Shown here: positions 25,706 through 34,396 of the stretch, piece by piece
Layout of the letters: every line of letters begins with the position of its first letter
Position numbering within the stretch: position 1 is the stretch's first letter
DNA from: Gammaproteobacteria bacterium UBA4421
GTDB taxonomy: Bacteria; Pseudomonadota; Gammaproteobacteria; Pseudomonadales; Azotimanducaceae
NCBI GenBank assembly: GCA_002389675.1
Contig: DGQF01000055.1
Coordinates: forward strand, 62,001-126,000
DNA length: 64,000 nt
Direction of reading: 5' to 3'
Notes under the pieces: model-generated
What the model was told of the DNA's origin: nothing
The model's database searches: none
The model's input: only the letters and a program-made list of their open reading frames with translations
Translations under genes and position numbers: made by a program

Positions 25706-25724
25706 TTGCAATGCGCGCTTGCAA
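25706..25724. promoter_or_regulatory. Candidate operator: TTGCAA-N7-TTGCAA inverted repeat
   Basis: Two identical self-complementary TTGCAA half sites (25706-25711 and 25719-25724) flank the 7-bp spacer TGCGCGC. The site lies in the 173-bp divergent region between the hydratase gene (minus, start 25663) and the amidohydrolase gene (plus, start 25837). Its position fits a regulator controlling both directions. No matching regulator gene exists in the window. Sequence evidence only. Confidence 0.3.
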
Positions 25725-25836
25725 GGCATTGGCCCACAGCGAGCAAGGAATTTATTTGAATCGGGTGCGCATGGCGTAATTTGTCGAAACGCGGTAACTT
25801 TAACGCCTTAATTATTTTTTGCGGAGAGAGGTCAAC

Positions 25837-27015
25837 ATGTCCTATGCGCCGAATCACAGAGCTTTTTATGATGCCGACAGCCATATCATGGAACTGCCGG
25901 ATTTTCTCAAAGCCTACGCTGATCCAAAGATTCGCGATGAAATCCCTGAGGTGAGTTACAGCGCTTCGATAGTGACTGATGAAGAGGTAGCGGTGATTAT
26001 GTCGCAAGGCGGCAAGCACAGCTCCGAGCACGTCGCAGCGCAGTTGGCGCTGGGGGATCGGCTGATTGAGAGCTCCAAAGAAATTCAAGCCCTGGGGGCG
26101 TTTAACGCGGGGGATCGATCAGCAGCGATGGATCTGCTTGGGTTTAAAAAACAGCTGGTTTTTGCCACCCATAGTGTTGCGTTTCCTTTCCATCCTAGCA
26201 GTAAAAAGCCTGCGCAGCTGCGCTACGGCGCAGCACGCGCACACAACCGCCACATGGCCGAATTTTGCGGTCAGGACGACCGTTTAATGGGGGTTGCCAT
26301 TGTCCCGCTGGATGACCCAAAACGGGCGATAGAGGAGGCTGAGTGGGCAATAAAAAATGGCCTTGAGTCGATATGGGTGCCTCACCGGGCGCCGATCGGT
26401 CATTCCCCGGGTCATGTCGAACTTGATGGGTTTTGGGCACGCCTGGCGGAAGCTGGGTTACCTTTTTTGCTGCATGTCGGTGGTGCGCCGCTGCAGATTT
26501 CTAAAGGCTGGAGTAACAACGGTCGTGGCGCGACGCGGGATTGGTTGGGCGGCGGTGAAAACGTCCGCACTAAAGATGCAACGGTGTTGCATCAGGCACC
26601 AGAGATGTTTTTAAGTATGTTAATCGTGGATGGAGTGCTTGAGCGTCACCCCAATTTGCGGGGAGCCGTAGTTGAATTGGGGGCGGGTTGGGTGCCTGAG
26701 ATGCTGCGGCGTCTAGACGCGGTGACTCGGGCCTATAGCCGAGCCGATACATCTGTGCGATTTTCCCGCACACCGTCCGAGCAGGTCACACAACAGTTGG
26801 GTTTCACGCCAATGCCACATGAAGACGTGGGTAATATGATTAGGCAATCCAACCCTGATTTGTATTTATTTTCCAGTGATTATCCGCACATAGAAGGTAC
26901 TCGAGACCCTATTGCACGGTTTGAAAAGAGTTTGCCACAAGGTGATGAAGGCTTGAAAACTCAGTTTTACAGCGAAAATTTCCTTCGTCTTTGGCCGCAT
27001 TCGAGAGTGGTTTAG
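25837..27015 (+). CDS. Amidohydrolase family 2 protein (metal-dependent hydrolase/decarboxylase)
   Basis: I choose ATG 25837, preceded by GAGAGAGG, over the TTG at 25819. The 392-residue product begins 'MSYAPNHRAFYDADSHIMELPDF', the D-x-D-x-H motif of the PF04909 TIM-barrel amidohydrolases (gamma-resorcylate decarboxylase type). Later 'FLLHVGG' supplies the histidine ligand and 'LYLFSSDYPHIEGTRDP' supplies the C-terminal metal Asp and His. Family members decarboxylate or hydrolyse aromatic acids, lactones and similar rings. It is followed immediately by the Baeyer-Villiger-type gene (the TAG stop is followed by GATG), so one enzyme could act on the product of the other, for example lactone hydrolysis after Baeyer-Villiger oxidation. 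Confidence 0.86.
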   Translation: MSYAPNHRAFYDADSHIMELPDFLKAYADPKIRDEIPEVSYSASIVTDEEVAVIMSQGGKHSSEHVAAQLALGDRLIESSKEIQALGAFNAGDRSAAMDLLGFKKQLVFATHSVAFPFHPSSKKPAQLRYGAARAHNRHMAEFCGQDDRLMGVAIVPLDDPKRAIEEAEWAIKNGLESIWVPHRAPIGHSPGHVELDGFWARLAEAGLPFLLHVGGAPLQISKGWSNNGRGATRDWLGGGENVRTKDATVLHQAPEMFLSMLIVDGVLERHPNLRGAVVELGAGWVPEMLRRLDAVTRAYSRADTSVRFSRTPSEQVTQQLGFTPMPHEDVGNMIRQSNPDLYLFSSDYPHIEGTRDPIARFEKSLPQGDEGLKTQFYSENFLRLWPHSRVV

Positions 27016-27017
27016 TG

Positions 27018-28637
27018 ATGCTCAAGCGTGTCGATGTTGTTGTAGTTGGTGCAGGGTTTGCGGGCATGTATTTGCTGTATCGTCTGCGGCAGTTAGGCAT
27101 GAAGGCCGAAGTTTTGGAGATGGGTGATAACGTTGGCGGTACCTGGTATTGGAATCGATACCCCGGCGCGCGGTGCGATGCTGAAAGTCTGGCTTATTCT
27201 TTTTCGTTTTCGCCTGAATTGGAGCAGTCTTGGCAATGGAGTGAGCGGTATGCAAAACAGCCTGAAATTCTGTCTTACGCGGAGCATGTCGCTGATCGTT
27301 TTGATCTGAAGAAGGACATACGGTTTGGTCAGAAGGTCTCCAGCGCGGTTTATGATCAGGGCAATAACGAGTGGCTGGTACTGACCGAGCAGGGGCATGA
27401 GGTTCGAGGACGGTTTTGTATTATGGCCACGGGTTGTTTGTCCGTCCCGCAGTTACCGGCAATTGACGGATTGAGCGCCTTTGAAGGGCCTATTTATCAG
27501 GCCAGCTTGTGGCCCCATGAAGGGGTGGATTTTACTGGTAAGTCGGTAGGTGTCATTGGCACTGGTTCTTCTGCGATTCAGGCGATTCCGGTTATTGCGC
27601 AGCAGGCGCAACGGTTGCAGGTTTTTCAGCGTACGCCCAATTACAGTGTGCCTGCTGAAAATGCGCCGCTCGATGCAGCCTGGTTGGCCCAGTTTAAGAT
27701 GCATTATCGCGAGCACCGACGTTTTCATAAGCAGGGCTTGAGTTCTGGTTTTGGCGACTTGGAGATTGCGCCGGTTGAACGAGTGCCGGTTGCTGAAACT
27801 GCTGAAGGCATGAGCCCGCAGGAGGTCGCGGCGGTGCTAGAGCCCTACTGGCAGCGCGGTGGCGCCTTTTTCTTGTCGGCTTTCGCTGATGCTTTGATCA
27901 ATCCCGCGTCCAACCATCAAATCGCAGAATTTGTGCGTAATAAGATTCGATCGATCGTGCAGGATGCGGACACAGCAGAACTGCTGTGTCCTAAAAACTT
28001 CCCGATAGGCTCCAAGCGCATATGTGTTGACACGGGTTACTACGAGACGTTCAACCGCAAAAATGTACAGCTGGTTGATGTCGCGAAAGACCCCATAAAG
28101 CGCGTAACAGCAAACGGTCTGCAGACCGATGCTGGGTCATTCGACTTTGATATTCTGGTGCTAGCGACAGGATTTGATGCAATGACGGGGGCCTTGTTGA
28201 ATATGGATATTCGCGGCAAGGAGGGCATGACGCTTGCGCAAGCGTGGCAGGCGGGTCCGCGTTCCTATTTGGGGTTGGGGGTGCATGGGTTTCCCAATTT
28301 CTTTACAGTGACAGGGCCTGGGAGCCCGTCTGTGCTGAGTAATATGTTGGTTTCTATAGAGCAACACGTCGACTGGATGGCAGGTTGTTTGCAGCATATG
28401 CTTGGCTCGGGCTTTCGACGTATCGAAGCTGATCGGGTGGCGCAACAGCAATGGACTCAACATGTCAACGAAGTGGCAAATGCAACGCTGTTTCCTCAAG
28501 GAGGTTCGTGGTATTTGGGCGCAAACGTGGCGGGCAAGCCGCGGGTATTTATGCCCTATGCGGCGGGCGTTGGTCCGTATCGAGAGATCTGCGAAGATGT
28601 TGCCAAGGATAACTATCGCGGCTTCGCATTTACCTGA
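27018..28637 (+). CDS. Baeyer-Villiger monooxygenase-type flavoprotein with altered fingerprint
   Basis: From ATG 27018 (GTG 27015 is also possible) this gives 539 residues. GAGFAG at 11-16 binds FAD, and 'GGTWYWNRYPGARCDAES' with Asp54 is typical of cyclohexanone monooxygenase relatives. GTGSSA at 181-186 binds NADPH, and Lys333-Arg334 in 'PIGSKRICVDTGYYETFNR' carries the catalytic arginine. The diagnostic fingerprint FxGxxxHxxxW reads F155-E-G-P-I-Y-Q161-A-S-L-W165: glutamine replaces the usual histidine. It could still oxygenate cyclic or linear ketones, with altered coupling. It is translationally close to the amidohydrolase upstream, and its last 8 bases overlap the convergent gene at 28630. 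Confidence 0.9.
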   Translation: MLKRVDVVVVGAGFAGMYLLYRLRQLGMKAEVLEMGDNVGGTWYWNRYPGARCDAESLAYSFSFSPELEQSWQWSERYAKQPEILSYAEHVADRFDLKKDIRFGQKVSSAVYDQGNNEWLVLTEQGHEVRGRFCIMATGCLSVPQLPAIDGLSAFEGPIYQASLWPHEGVDFTGKSVGVIGTGSSAIQAIPVIAQQAQRLQVFQRTPNYSVPAENAPLDAAWLAQFKMHYREHRRFHKQGLSSGFGDLEIAPVERVPVAETAEGMSPQEVAAVLEPYWQRGGAFFLSAFADALINPASNHQIAEFVRNKIRSIVQDADTAELLCPKNFPIGSKRICVDTGYYETFNRKNVQLVDVAKDPIKRVTANGLQTDAGSFDFDILVLATGFDAMTGALLNMDIRGKEGMTLAQAWQAGPRSYLGLGVHGFPNFFTVTGPGSPSVLSNMLVSIEQHVDWMAGCLQHMLGSGFRRIEADRVAQQQWTQHVNEVANATLFPQGGSWYLGANVAGKPRVFMPYAAGVGPYREICEDVAKDNYRGFAFT

Positions 28638-29721
28638 GGTCGGGTAAAACCTTACGCGCGCGAAGATCATCGAGCCAATGGCAAAAACTGGCTTCGCTGT
28701 TGAAAGTTTGGGTAAACCCAGCTTGTTTAATTTTAACGGTGCTGACAAACGTGGGTGCTGGTGCGCTGCGGGCCCCTGTGGCAAAACAAAGATCGGCATA
28801 ATGGTGTGATTCGCCGAGAATCTCTGGCAGGGTCAGTGGCTGTAATTGGTAATGCTGAACAATCTCCGGCCATAGATGAGCACGATCGTCTAGATATGCC
28901 GCAATGCTCATGGGTTCATCTGGACCAGTTTCTACGCCAAGCGTCGCAGCGATTGCCGGCCACATGTCTCGCCACATGAATACCTCTCCGTTGGTGAGAT
29001 TATAGATTTGACCCTCTGCGATGGGCTGTGTTGCCGCCCAAACGCAAGCGTTGCCAACCAAACGAACGTCGGTTGCCTCCCACACCCAGTCTGCACCCCC
29101 GGGATATGCGAAGGCTAGATTTTCGAAGGCTCGCATTGCAGCATAAACCCCGATGACTGGGGGTAGGTTCATCACGACACCGTGGTTTGGTCCAACAATC
29201 AACTGGGGCCTTAAAATGGTATAGGCGAAGGCCTCAGTGGTTGCCTTGGCAGACAGATAGTCCTGTTGTTGCCAGTAAAAGTTGGCGTGTGCAACGCGCG
29301 GCTGTGACTCTCGGGCTGGCACGCGCATCGGTGTTACGGCGGCCCCATAAGCTTTTGTGCCCTGTAGGAGCGTGACCTGTTGAAGGTTTGCCACTTGGCA
29401 TAATGGCTCCATCAGATTTTTCAACATCGTATCGTTGGTGCTGATTTGCTCCGGATCGGACCAACCGGCGATCAGGCCTGGCAGTTCGTATACTGCCGTG
29501 TACACCACATGCGTGATATCAGACAACTGGCGGACAGCTGCTGTGCAAGCCTGCGCATCCGTAAGATCTAGGCTAATGGCTGTGCAACGCTCCGATCTAA
29601 GCAGCGCAGGGGCGCGTCTGGACGCGGCGACAACTTGCCAGCCGGATTGGATAAAGGCCAAAGCGGCAGCGGTACCGACTAACCCGCTGGCGCCCACAAC
29701 CAAGACTTTAGGAGGATTCAC
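28630..29721 (-). CDS. Extended SDR, PRISE (progesterone 5-beta-reductase)-like
   Basis: A 363-residue NAD(P)-binding protein. The glycine motif 'VVGASGLVGTAAA' is at about 8-20 and 'VAASRRAP' follows the second strand, suggesting NADPH. The middle 'NDTMLKNLMEPL' and 'TLLQGTKAYGAAVTPM' resemble the N-x-x-M-L and LQ-x-G-x-K-x-Y motifs of the PRISE family (enone 1,4-reductases, including plant progesterone 5-beta-reductase and iridoid synthase). Such enzymes reduce alpha,beta-unsaturated ketones, which fits a terpenoid/steroid degradation region. The tail runs 8 bp into the convergent BVMO gene. It is 38 bp downstream of the malic enzyme gene on the same strand. Confidence 0.85.
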   Translation of the reverse strand: MNPPKVLVVGASGLVGTAAALAFIQSGWQVVAASRRAPALLRSERCTAISLDLTDAQACTAAVRQLSDITHVVYTAVYELPGLIAGWSDPEQISTNDTMLKNLMEPLCQVANLQQVTLLQGTKAYGAAVTPMRVPARESQPRVAHANFYWQQQDYLSAKATTEAFAYTILRPQLIVGPNHGVVMNLPPVIGVYAAMRAFENLAFAYPGGADWVWEATDVRLVGNACVWAATQPIAEGQIYNLTNGEVFMWRDMWPAIAATLGVETGPDEPMSIAAYLDDRAHLWPEIVQHYQLQPLTLPEILGESHHYADLCFATGARSAPAPTFVSTVKIKQAGFTQTFNSEASFCHWLDDLRARKVLPDLR

Positions 29722-29759
29722 CGATTACCCAGTTAAATGGCGGAAGCGGCGCATCTGGG

Positions 29760-31451
29760 CTAGATTCGCGTGATCGTAGGGTAGTCGGGTTGCCACAGTC
29801 CATTTTGCAACCGGCTTTCGATATCCTCTCGAGTGGTATTGGCAAATCCGTCGTCGATGGCTTTATTGGCAACTGCGCGGGCCACATTGATGGTGACATC
29901 GCGCAGACGAGATATTTCCGGGAATAACATGCCGTTCGCCAGTTCCTCATCGGTGACGGACTCGGCCGCGGCGAGCGAAGCTGCGCTGACCATATTGTCA
30001 GTGACAACAGAGCTGCCCGACAACAGTGCGCCTAGGCCCAGACCCGGAAAGATGAAGACGTTGTTGCCCTGCCCAATCTTGAATGTTTGTCCGCCGTAAC
30101 TGACAGGCTCAAATGGGCTGCCCGTTGCCACCAGCGCTTTGCCGTTGGTCCACTGCAGCAGATCGTGGGGTGTTGCTTCTGCATAATGTGTCGGGTTTGA
30201 AAAAGGTAAAATGATCGGGCGCTCGGTTGCGCTCATCATGGTCTTAGCCATGGATTCGGTGAACGCGCCCGGTTGACCTGACGTACCTATGAGAATTGTC
30301 GGTTTGTAATTTTCTATAACTTCCTCAAGTCCCCTATGTTGCGGTGCACTCAAGCCATGTCTTTCCGCGAGATGGCTCTCCCAAGCCAGCTCGGATTTGT
30401 AGGCATCACGAAAAGGTTGATCGTCAACCAGCAAACCGCGGCTGTCCAGAACGGCCAGGCGCTGTTGGATATCACCCGCGTCCAGTCCTGCTTCGGCCAG
30501 GGCTGCTTTGATCTGGCGTGCAATGCCCAGTCCCGCGGCGCCTGCGCCGTGGATGACAATGCGTTGCTCAGTTAGGACTCCACCGGAAATTCTCAGCGCA
30601 CAGAATAATCCAGCAAGCGTGACGGCCCCGGTGCCTTGTATGTCGTCGTTAAAGGATAGAATCTCGCCGCGATGATGCTCTAGAATTTCCAGCGCGTTGT
30701 CTTTGCGGAAATCTTCCCACTGCAGTAAGGCCGCGGGCATAACGGTGCGCACCGCATCAACAAACTCGTTGATAAAGTCTGTATACGCTTGGCCTGTGAG
30801 TCTGCGCTCTGGGCAGCCGAGGTAGAGATCATCGTTTAGCAGCTCGTCGTTATTGGTGCCCACATCTAAGCTGATGGGTAGAGTTTCGGCAGGGCTGATG
30901 CCTGCGCCGGCGACATATAAGGCCAGTTTGCCAATGGAAATTGCCATGCCGCCAGCACCTTGATCACCGATGCCTAAAATAGACTCGTTATCGGTCGCCA
31001 CGATCAATCGGATGTTTTGTGTTCCGACCGCGGCGGCAAGTACCTCTGCGATTCTGCCTCGCATGCTAGGGTCTATCCACAGCCCGCGCCCTCTTTGGAA
31101 AACCTGGCTGTAGTTTTGGGTGGCCAAGCCAACGGTTGGGGTGTAGACGATGGGCATGTAATCGGCCATATGATCCATGAGGATTTTGTAGAACAGATGT
31201 TCGTTGCGTTCCTGAACCGCGGCTAAACCGACGTATTTATCCAACGGATCCGTCAAACGTAACAGCGATTTGTGTGCTCGACGTGCCTGTTGCTCAAGCG
31301 TATTTTGTTGCGGTGGAAGTAGTCCATGCAGCATAAACTCGTCGCGCTCTTGTTTTGTAAAAGCGCTTCCTTTGTTGAGCAATGGATCCTGAATAAGTTC
31401 TTTTCCCCGCTTGTGAGTTTTCAGTGCAGCGGGTTGTTGGGGGTTAGTCAT
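29760..31451 (-). CDS. maeA: NAD-dependent malic enzyme (oxaloacetate-decarboxylating)
   Basis: A 563-residue enzyme that oxidises malate to pyruvate and CO2 with NAD+. The key segments are intact: 'VYTPTVGLATQNYSQVFQRGRGLW', 'VATDNESILGIGDQGAGGM' (substrate Asp/Glu), 'FNDDIQGTGAVTLAG', 'VIHGAGAAGLGIARQI' (second dinucleotide site) and 'LPFSNPTHYAEATP'. The length and order match E. coli MaeA (SfcA). It sits between a PRISE-like SDR and a kinase-like gene, so it may simply be housekeeping, supplying pyruvate and reductant when carbon enters via acetyl-CoA or TCA intermediates. The start ATG is at 31451. Confidence 0.96.
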   Translation of the reverse strand: MTNPQQPAALKTHKRGKELIQDPLLNKGSAFTKQERDEFMLHGLLPPQQNTLEQQARRAHKSLLRLTDPLDKYVGLAAVQERNEHLFYKILMDHMADYMPIVYTPTVGLATQNYSQVFQRGRGLWIDPSMRGRIAEVLAAAVGTQNIRLIVATDNESILGIGDQGAGGMAISIGKLALYVAGAGISPAETLPISLDVGTNNDELLNDDLYLGCPERRLTGQAYTDFINEFVDAVRTVMPAALLQWEDFRKDNALEILEHHRGEILSFNDDIQGTGAVTLAGLFCALRISGGVLTEQRIVIHGAGAAGLGIARQIKAALAEAGLDAGDIQQRLAVLDSRGLLVDDQPFRDAYKSELAWESHLAERHGLSAPQHRGLEEVIENYKPTILIGTSGQPGAFTESMAKTMMSATERPIILPFSNPTHYAEATPHDLLQWTNGKALVATGSPFEPVSYGGQTFKIGQGNNVFIFPGLGLGALLSGSSVVTDNMVSAASLAAAESVTDEELANGMLFPEISRLRDVTINVARAVANKAIDDGFANTTREDIESRLQNGLWQPDYPTITRI

Positions 31452-31569
31452 ATGGTGCTGTTTTTGTAGCCGGGCGCGGATAATACAATGCTCACCGGGA
31501 ATGAGCCATCACGTTCTAGCGGGTGTTGGGTTGTATGCTTAAATTAACCCTTGCTTTGGGCATAACGGG

Positions 31570-32592
31570 TTATGCCAAAAGCTCAAAAGCCTTCAGTTCA
31601 TGGAGTGAGCGCATGGCATTGCCGAACAGCGTGCGTCCTAAAGTCTTGCCTCTTTCATTTGCTAAATCGAGCGTTCCAGCAATCACTGTTGCATAACACA
31701 GCAAGTAGAGGGCGCAAACTTTATAGCGTTCGCGACAGGTCTGTAGATCGTACTGGATGCCGTTGGTCGTAAGCGCTTTGTGATAGATAGCCACCCAGTC
31801 ATGCCCGGTGCGCACCTCATCGCTGAGGCTCTGGGTGACAAAGTAGGCTAAGTCCTGTTCCGGTGCTGAGGTGCACACGGCCTGCCAGTCGACCAGCGCG
31901 ATTTCATTTGGGCCGAAGAAAATGTTGTCCAAGCGAACGTCAGCGTGCGTGACGCAGATCGGATCAACCGTCATTTGAGCTAATAGTTCGCCGACCATCT
32001 TGGGCAAGTTGGGGGCCAGACTCGCTGCATAATCATCAATTAAATCAGGGAATTGCTCGCTGACCACAGGCCAACCCATTGCGAATCCGGCGCACATACC
32101 TTCTTGCTGGCGGGCATTATTGTGGGAAACCATGGCGGCTTTAGTCTGCCAGGTACTTGCATGGAGCGCCGCAATGCCCTCGATTACAAGCTGCGCATCT
32201 GCCGCGGTGCAACCTGCGACTTGGTCGCCAACGCGCATCTCTTTTAGATCCTCAAGCAGCAGTACAAAATCGCTGGTTGTCTTGTCAAATTGTGCGTGAA
32301 AACACTTGGGAACCCGCAGATGGATTTTGGTGGCAATGTTTTGGTAAAAATCCACCTCTCGTTGGTACATGTCATAGGTGGCAGCGACCGCGCGATTCTC
32401 CGGGGCAGGAGAAGGGAATTTTGCGATGATGCTGGCGGGTCCTTGTTCAGCGTCGAGGTTCAGGCGGGTAACCATGCCAATGATACCTGCGCCAGCGCCA
32501 AAATATTCGATCTGGAAATCTCTGATGGGGTAACCCATAGCTTGGGTTAACCATTGAGTGGTTAGGGCTTTAGCAGAGGTTGGGAAAGACAT
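31570..32592 (-). CDS. Kinase-like phosphotransferase (CHK/EcKL, DUF1679 type)
   Basis: A 340-residue protein of the choline/aminoglycoside-kinase superfamily, closest in pattern to the EcKL/CHK group. It has 'SIIAKFP' (ATP-contacting Lys), 'FVLLLEDLKE' (hinge), the Brenner motif 'ICVTHADVRLDNIFF' (catalytic Asp and Asn), and 'IALVDWQAV' in place of DFG. Characterised insect members phosphorylate ecdysteroids. Bacterial ones are poorly known and are common in genomes with sterol or xenobiotic degradation. The substrate here could be a hydroxylated steroid- or terpene-like molecule, but that is inference. The gap to the upstream EthD gene is 46 bp, so it is likely co-transcribed. Confidence 0.83.
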   Translation of the reverse strand: MSFPTSAKALTTQWLTQAMGYPIRDFQIEYFGAGAGIIGMVTRLNLDAEQGPASIIAKFPSPAPENRAVAATYDMYQREVDFYQNIATKIHLRVPKCFHAQFDKTTSDFVLLLEDLKEMRVGDQVAGCTAADAQLVIEGIAALHASTWQTKAAMVSHNNARQQEGMCAGFAMGWPVVSEQFPDLIDDYAASLAPNLPKMVGELLAQMTVDPICVTHADVRLDNIFFGPNEIALVDWQAVCTSAPEQDLAYFVTQSLSDEVRTGHDWVAIYHKALTTNGIQYDLQTCRERYKVCALYLLCYATVIAGTLDLANERGKTLGRTLFGNAMRSLHELKAFELLA

Positions 32593-32638
32593 ATTTATTC
32601 CTAGATTTCTTCTGATTTAGGCTGTGCCGTTGTTGGGC

Positions 32639-33412
32639 TTAGCGGCGGTCGATGATGGTGTGTTCTTTGCCGAACCAGATGGTTGAGCGGTTCATATCTA
32701 TGAAATTATTCTCGTCTGTGATGAAGGCCTGATTTGCCGCCTTTGCTTCTGGTGTGGTGGGCGCGGTGCCGCGATCTACCCAAGCCTCAGCATGCCCAAG
32801 GTAGGCGGGGACTTGTGTATTGCGAGCTTGCCGCATGGCGGCGTCCAGGTCAGAGCCGGCTCGATGCACCTGTCGGTAGCATAAAACGCCTGTAGCTTGA
32901 GCGTGTGCTCGGACAATGGGGCCGTGTTGGGTCAGCCAGTAGTGTCTTGCTTGTTCCTCACTCAGGTGTCTTTGGTGACGCAGTGGGAAAAATACCCGTG
33001 CGATATTACTTTTGACTTTGGCGGTAATGTTTTCTGGGCTCGGGTTGACTTGGGGGTATTCATAGGCCATCCAAAGCGGCGATTCAGGCAGGTCGATGAA
33101 GGTGGCTTCATCTGCCAAAAGTGCGGCACCCGCTTTTTTTCCGGCGGGACTGGCTGACGCTGCTGCAAATTCGTCTTCGGTCGCCCACCATAACTCGGCA
33201 ACGCCGTCATACTGGGGTTCCATTTCCCCTCTTGCCGCTTGCATGGCGGCATTGGCCGGATCTTCCATAGTGTGGGTTTGCACGTATCGCAAAATGTTCA
33301 GGTCGTTGGCAAAGCTGGCCACTAGCGGGCCGTGCTGATGTAGCCAGTAATCGTGAAATTCGGCCAATGACAGATGTTTCTTTCTGCGCAGCACAAAAAC
33401 CAGTCGAATCAT
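32639..33412 (-). CDS. EthD-domain protein with tandem domains
   Basis: I choose ATG 33412, which has GGGAGGCGGGAG directly upstream, giving 257 residues. The first EthD half is 'MIRLVFVLRRKKHLSLAEFHDYWLHQHGPLV'. The second is 'IARVFFPLRHQRHLSEEQARHYWLTQHGPIVRAHA', so the ferredoxin-like alpha/beta fold is duplicated within one chain. EthD proteins are small dimeric proteins; the type member is needed for P450-mediated ether degradation and others act in polyketide cyclisation. No P450 gene is visible in the window. The closing 'FGKEHTII' helix follows the second domain. The molecular role is unknown, but it is probably a co-factor or cyclase-like protein. Confidence 0.82.
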   Translation of the reverse strand: MIRLVFVLRRKKHLSLAEFHDYWLHQHGPLVASFANDLNILRYVQTHTMEDPANAAMQAARGEMEPQYDGVAELWWATEDEFAAASASPAGKKAGAALLADEATFIDLPESPLWMAYEYPQVNPSPENITAKVKSNIARVFFPLRHQRHLSEEQARHYWLTQHGPIVRAHAQATGVLCYRQVHRAGSDLDAAMRQARNTQVPAYLGHAEAWVDRGTAPTTPEAKAANQAFITDENNFIDMNRSTIWFGKEHTIIDRR

Positions 33413-33608
33413 CTCCCGCCTCCCAAGGTGCAATAGACTCCAACAGACTATCACCACTGACCCTGCCTAACCAAGTCTGCGGGACGCTTTGGTGACACTT
33501 GAAAAGTTGCAAAGGGGGCACAAGGCAGTCAGGGAGCAATTGTCTGGGCTATACAGAGGTCTCTTGTTTAGCCTAATCTTGAGTTTTATCGGTATTAAGG
33601 AAAAGGAT

Positions 33609-34373
33609 ATGGGACGTTTGCAGGGCAAGGTGGCGCTGGTTACCGGAGCAGCTTCGAATCCTGGTCTGGGTCGCTCCACTGCATTGCGCTTGGGAGAGGA
33701 GGGCGCAATCGTTGTGGTGACCGATTTAGATTTACCGGGTGCTCAGGCGACCGCTGCGGCCATTGTGGATGAGGGTGGCCAAGCGCTTGCATTGCATCAG
33801 GATGTGGTTAGCGAATCTGCTTGGGCGGAGACGATGGCTGCGATTGAGGATACTTATGGTGGCTTGGACATTTGTGTCAATAATGCGGGTATTGCGGTGC
33901 TTGCGCCTTTAGAAGCACTCACGCTGGCGCAGTGGAATCGCCAGATAGAAGTGAATCTGACCAGTGTTTTTTTAGGCTGTAAAGCCGCAGTGGCGGCGAT
34001 GAAAAAGCGCGGTGGTGGCAGTATCATTAATTTGTCTTCTGTGGCCGGTTTAGTGGGCCTGCAAACTTGTGTGGCCTACGGCGCGGCTAAAGGAGGGGTT
34101 CGTCTTCTGTCTAAGTCCGTCGCGGTAGAATCTGCAAAGCATCATATTCGCTGCAATTCGGTGCATCCCGGGGTGATCTGGACCAACATGCAGGCGCAGG
34201 CGACTGGAGCGAACAGCGCTGATAGTCTGGATGCCTCCGTCATGCGTATTCCGATGGGCCGTGCGGGAGAACCATTAGATATTGCCAACTGTATTCTTTA
34301 TCTCGCATCAGATGAGGCGAACTATGTCACTGGTGCCGAATTTGTCATTGACGCGGGTATGACTGCTCAATAA
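33609..34373 (+). CDS. Short-chain dehydrogenase/reductase
   Basis: I choose ATG 33609, which has AAGGAAAAGG immediately upstream; the frame is open earlier to 33489. The product has 254 residues. The nucleotide motif is TGAASNPGLG at 12-21, with a two-residue insertion (NP) compared with TGxxxGxG. NNAG is at 91-94 and the active site Ser144, Tyr157 ('AYGAAK'), Lys161. 'VVTDLDLPG' has the Asp that selects NAD. 'FVIDAGMTAQ' ends the protein. It is followed 23 bp later by a second SDR, so the pair could perform sequential alcohol oxidations. It diverges from the EthD gene across about 196 bp of non-coding DNA. Confidence 0.9.
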   Translation: MGRLQGKVALVTGAASNPGLGRSTALRLGEEGAIVVVTDLDLPGAQATAAAIVDEGGQALALHQDVVSESAWAETMAAIEDTYGGLDICVNNAGIAVLAPLEALTLAQWNRQIEVNLTSVFLGCKAAVAAMKKRGGGSIINLSSVAGLVGLQTCVAYGAAKGGVRLLSKSVAVESAKHHIRCNSVHPGVIWTNMQAQATGANSADSLDASVMRIPMGRAGEPLDIANCILYLASDEANYVTGAEFVIDAGMTAQ

Positions 34374-34396
34374 ATCGTTGAAATGGGGGTGTGAAT

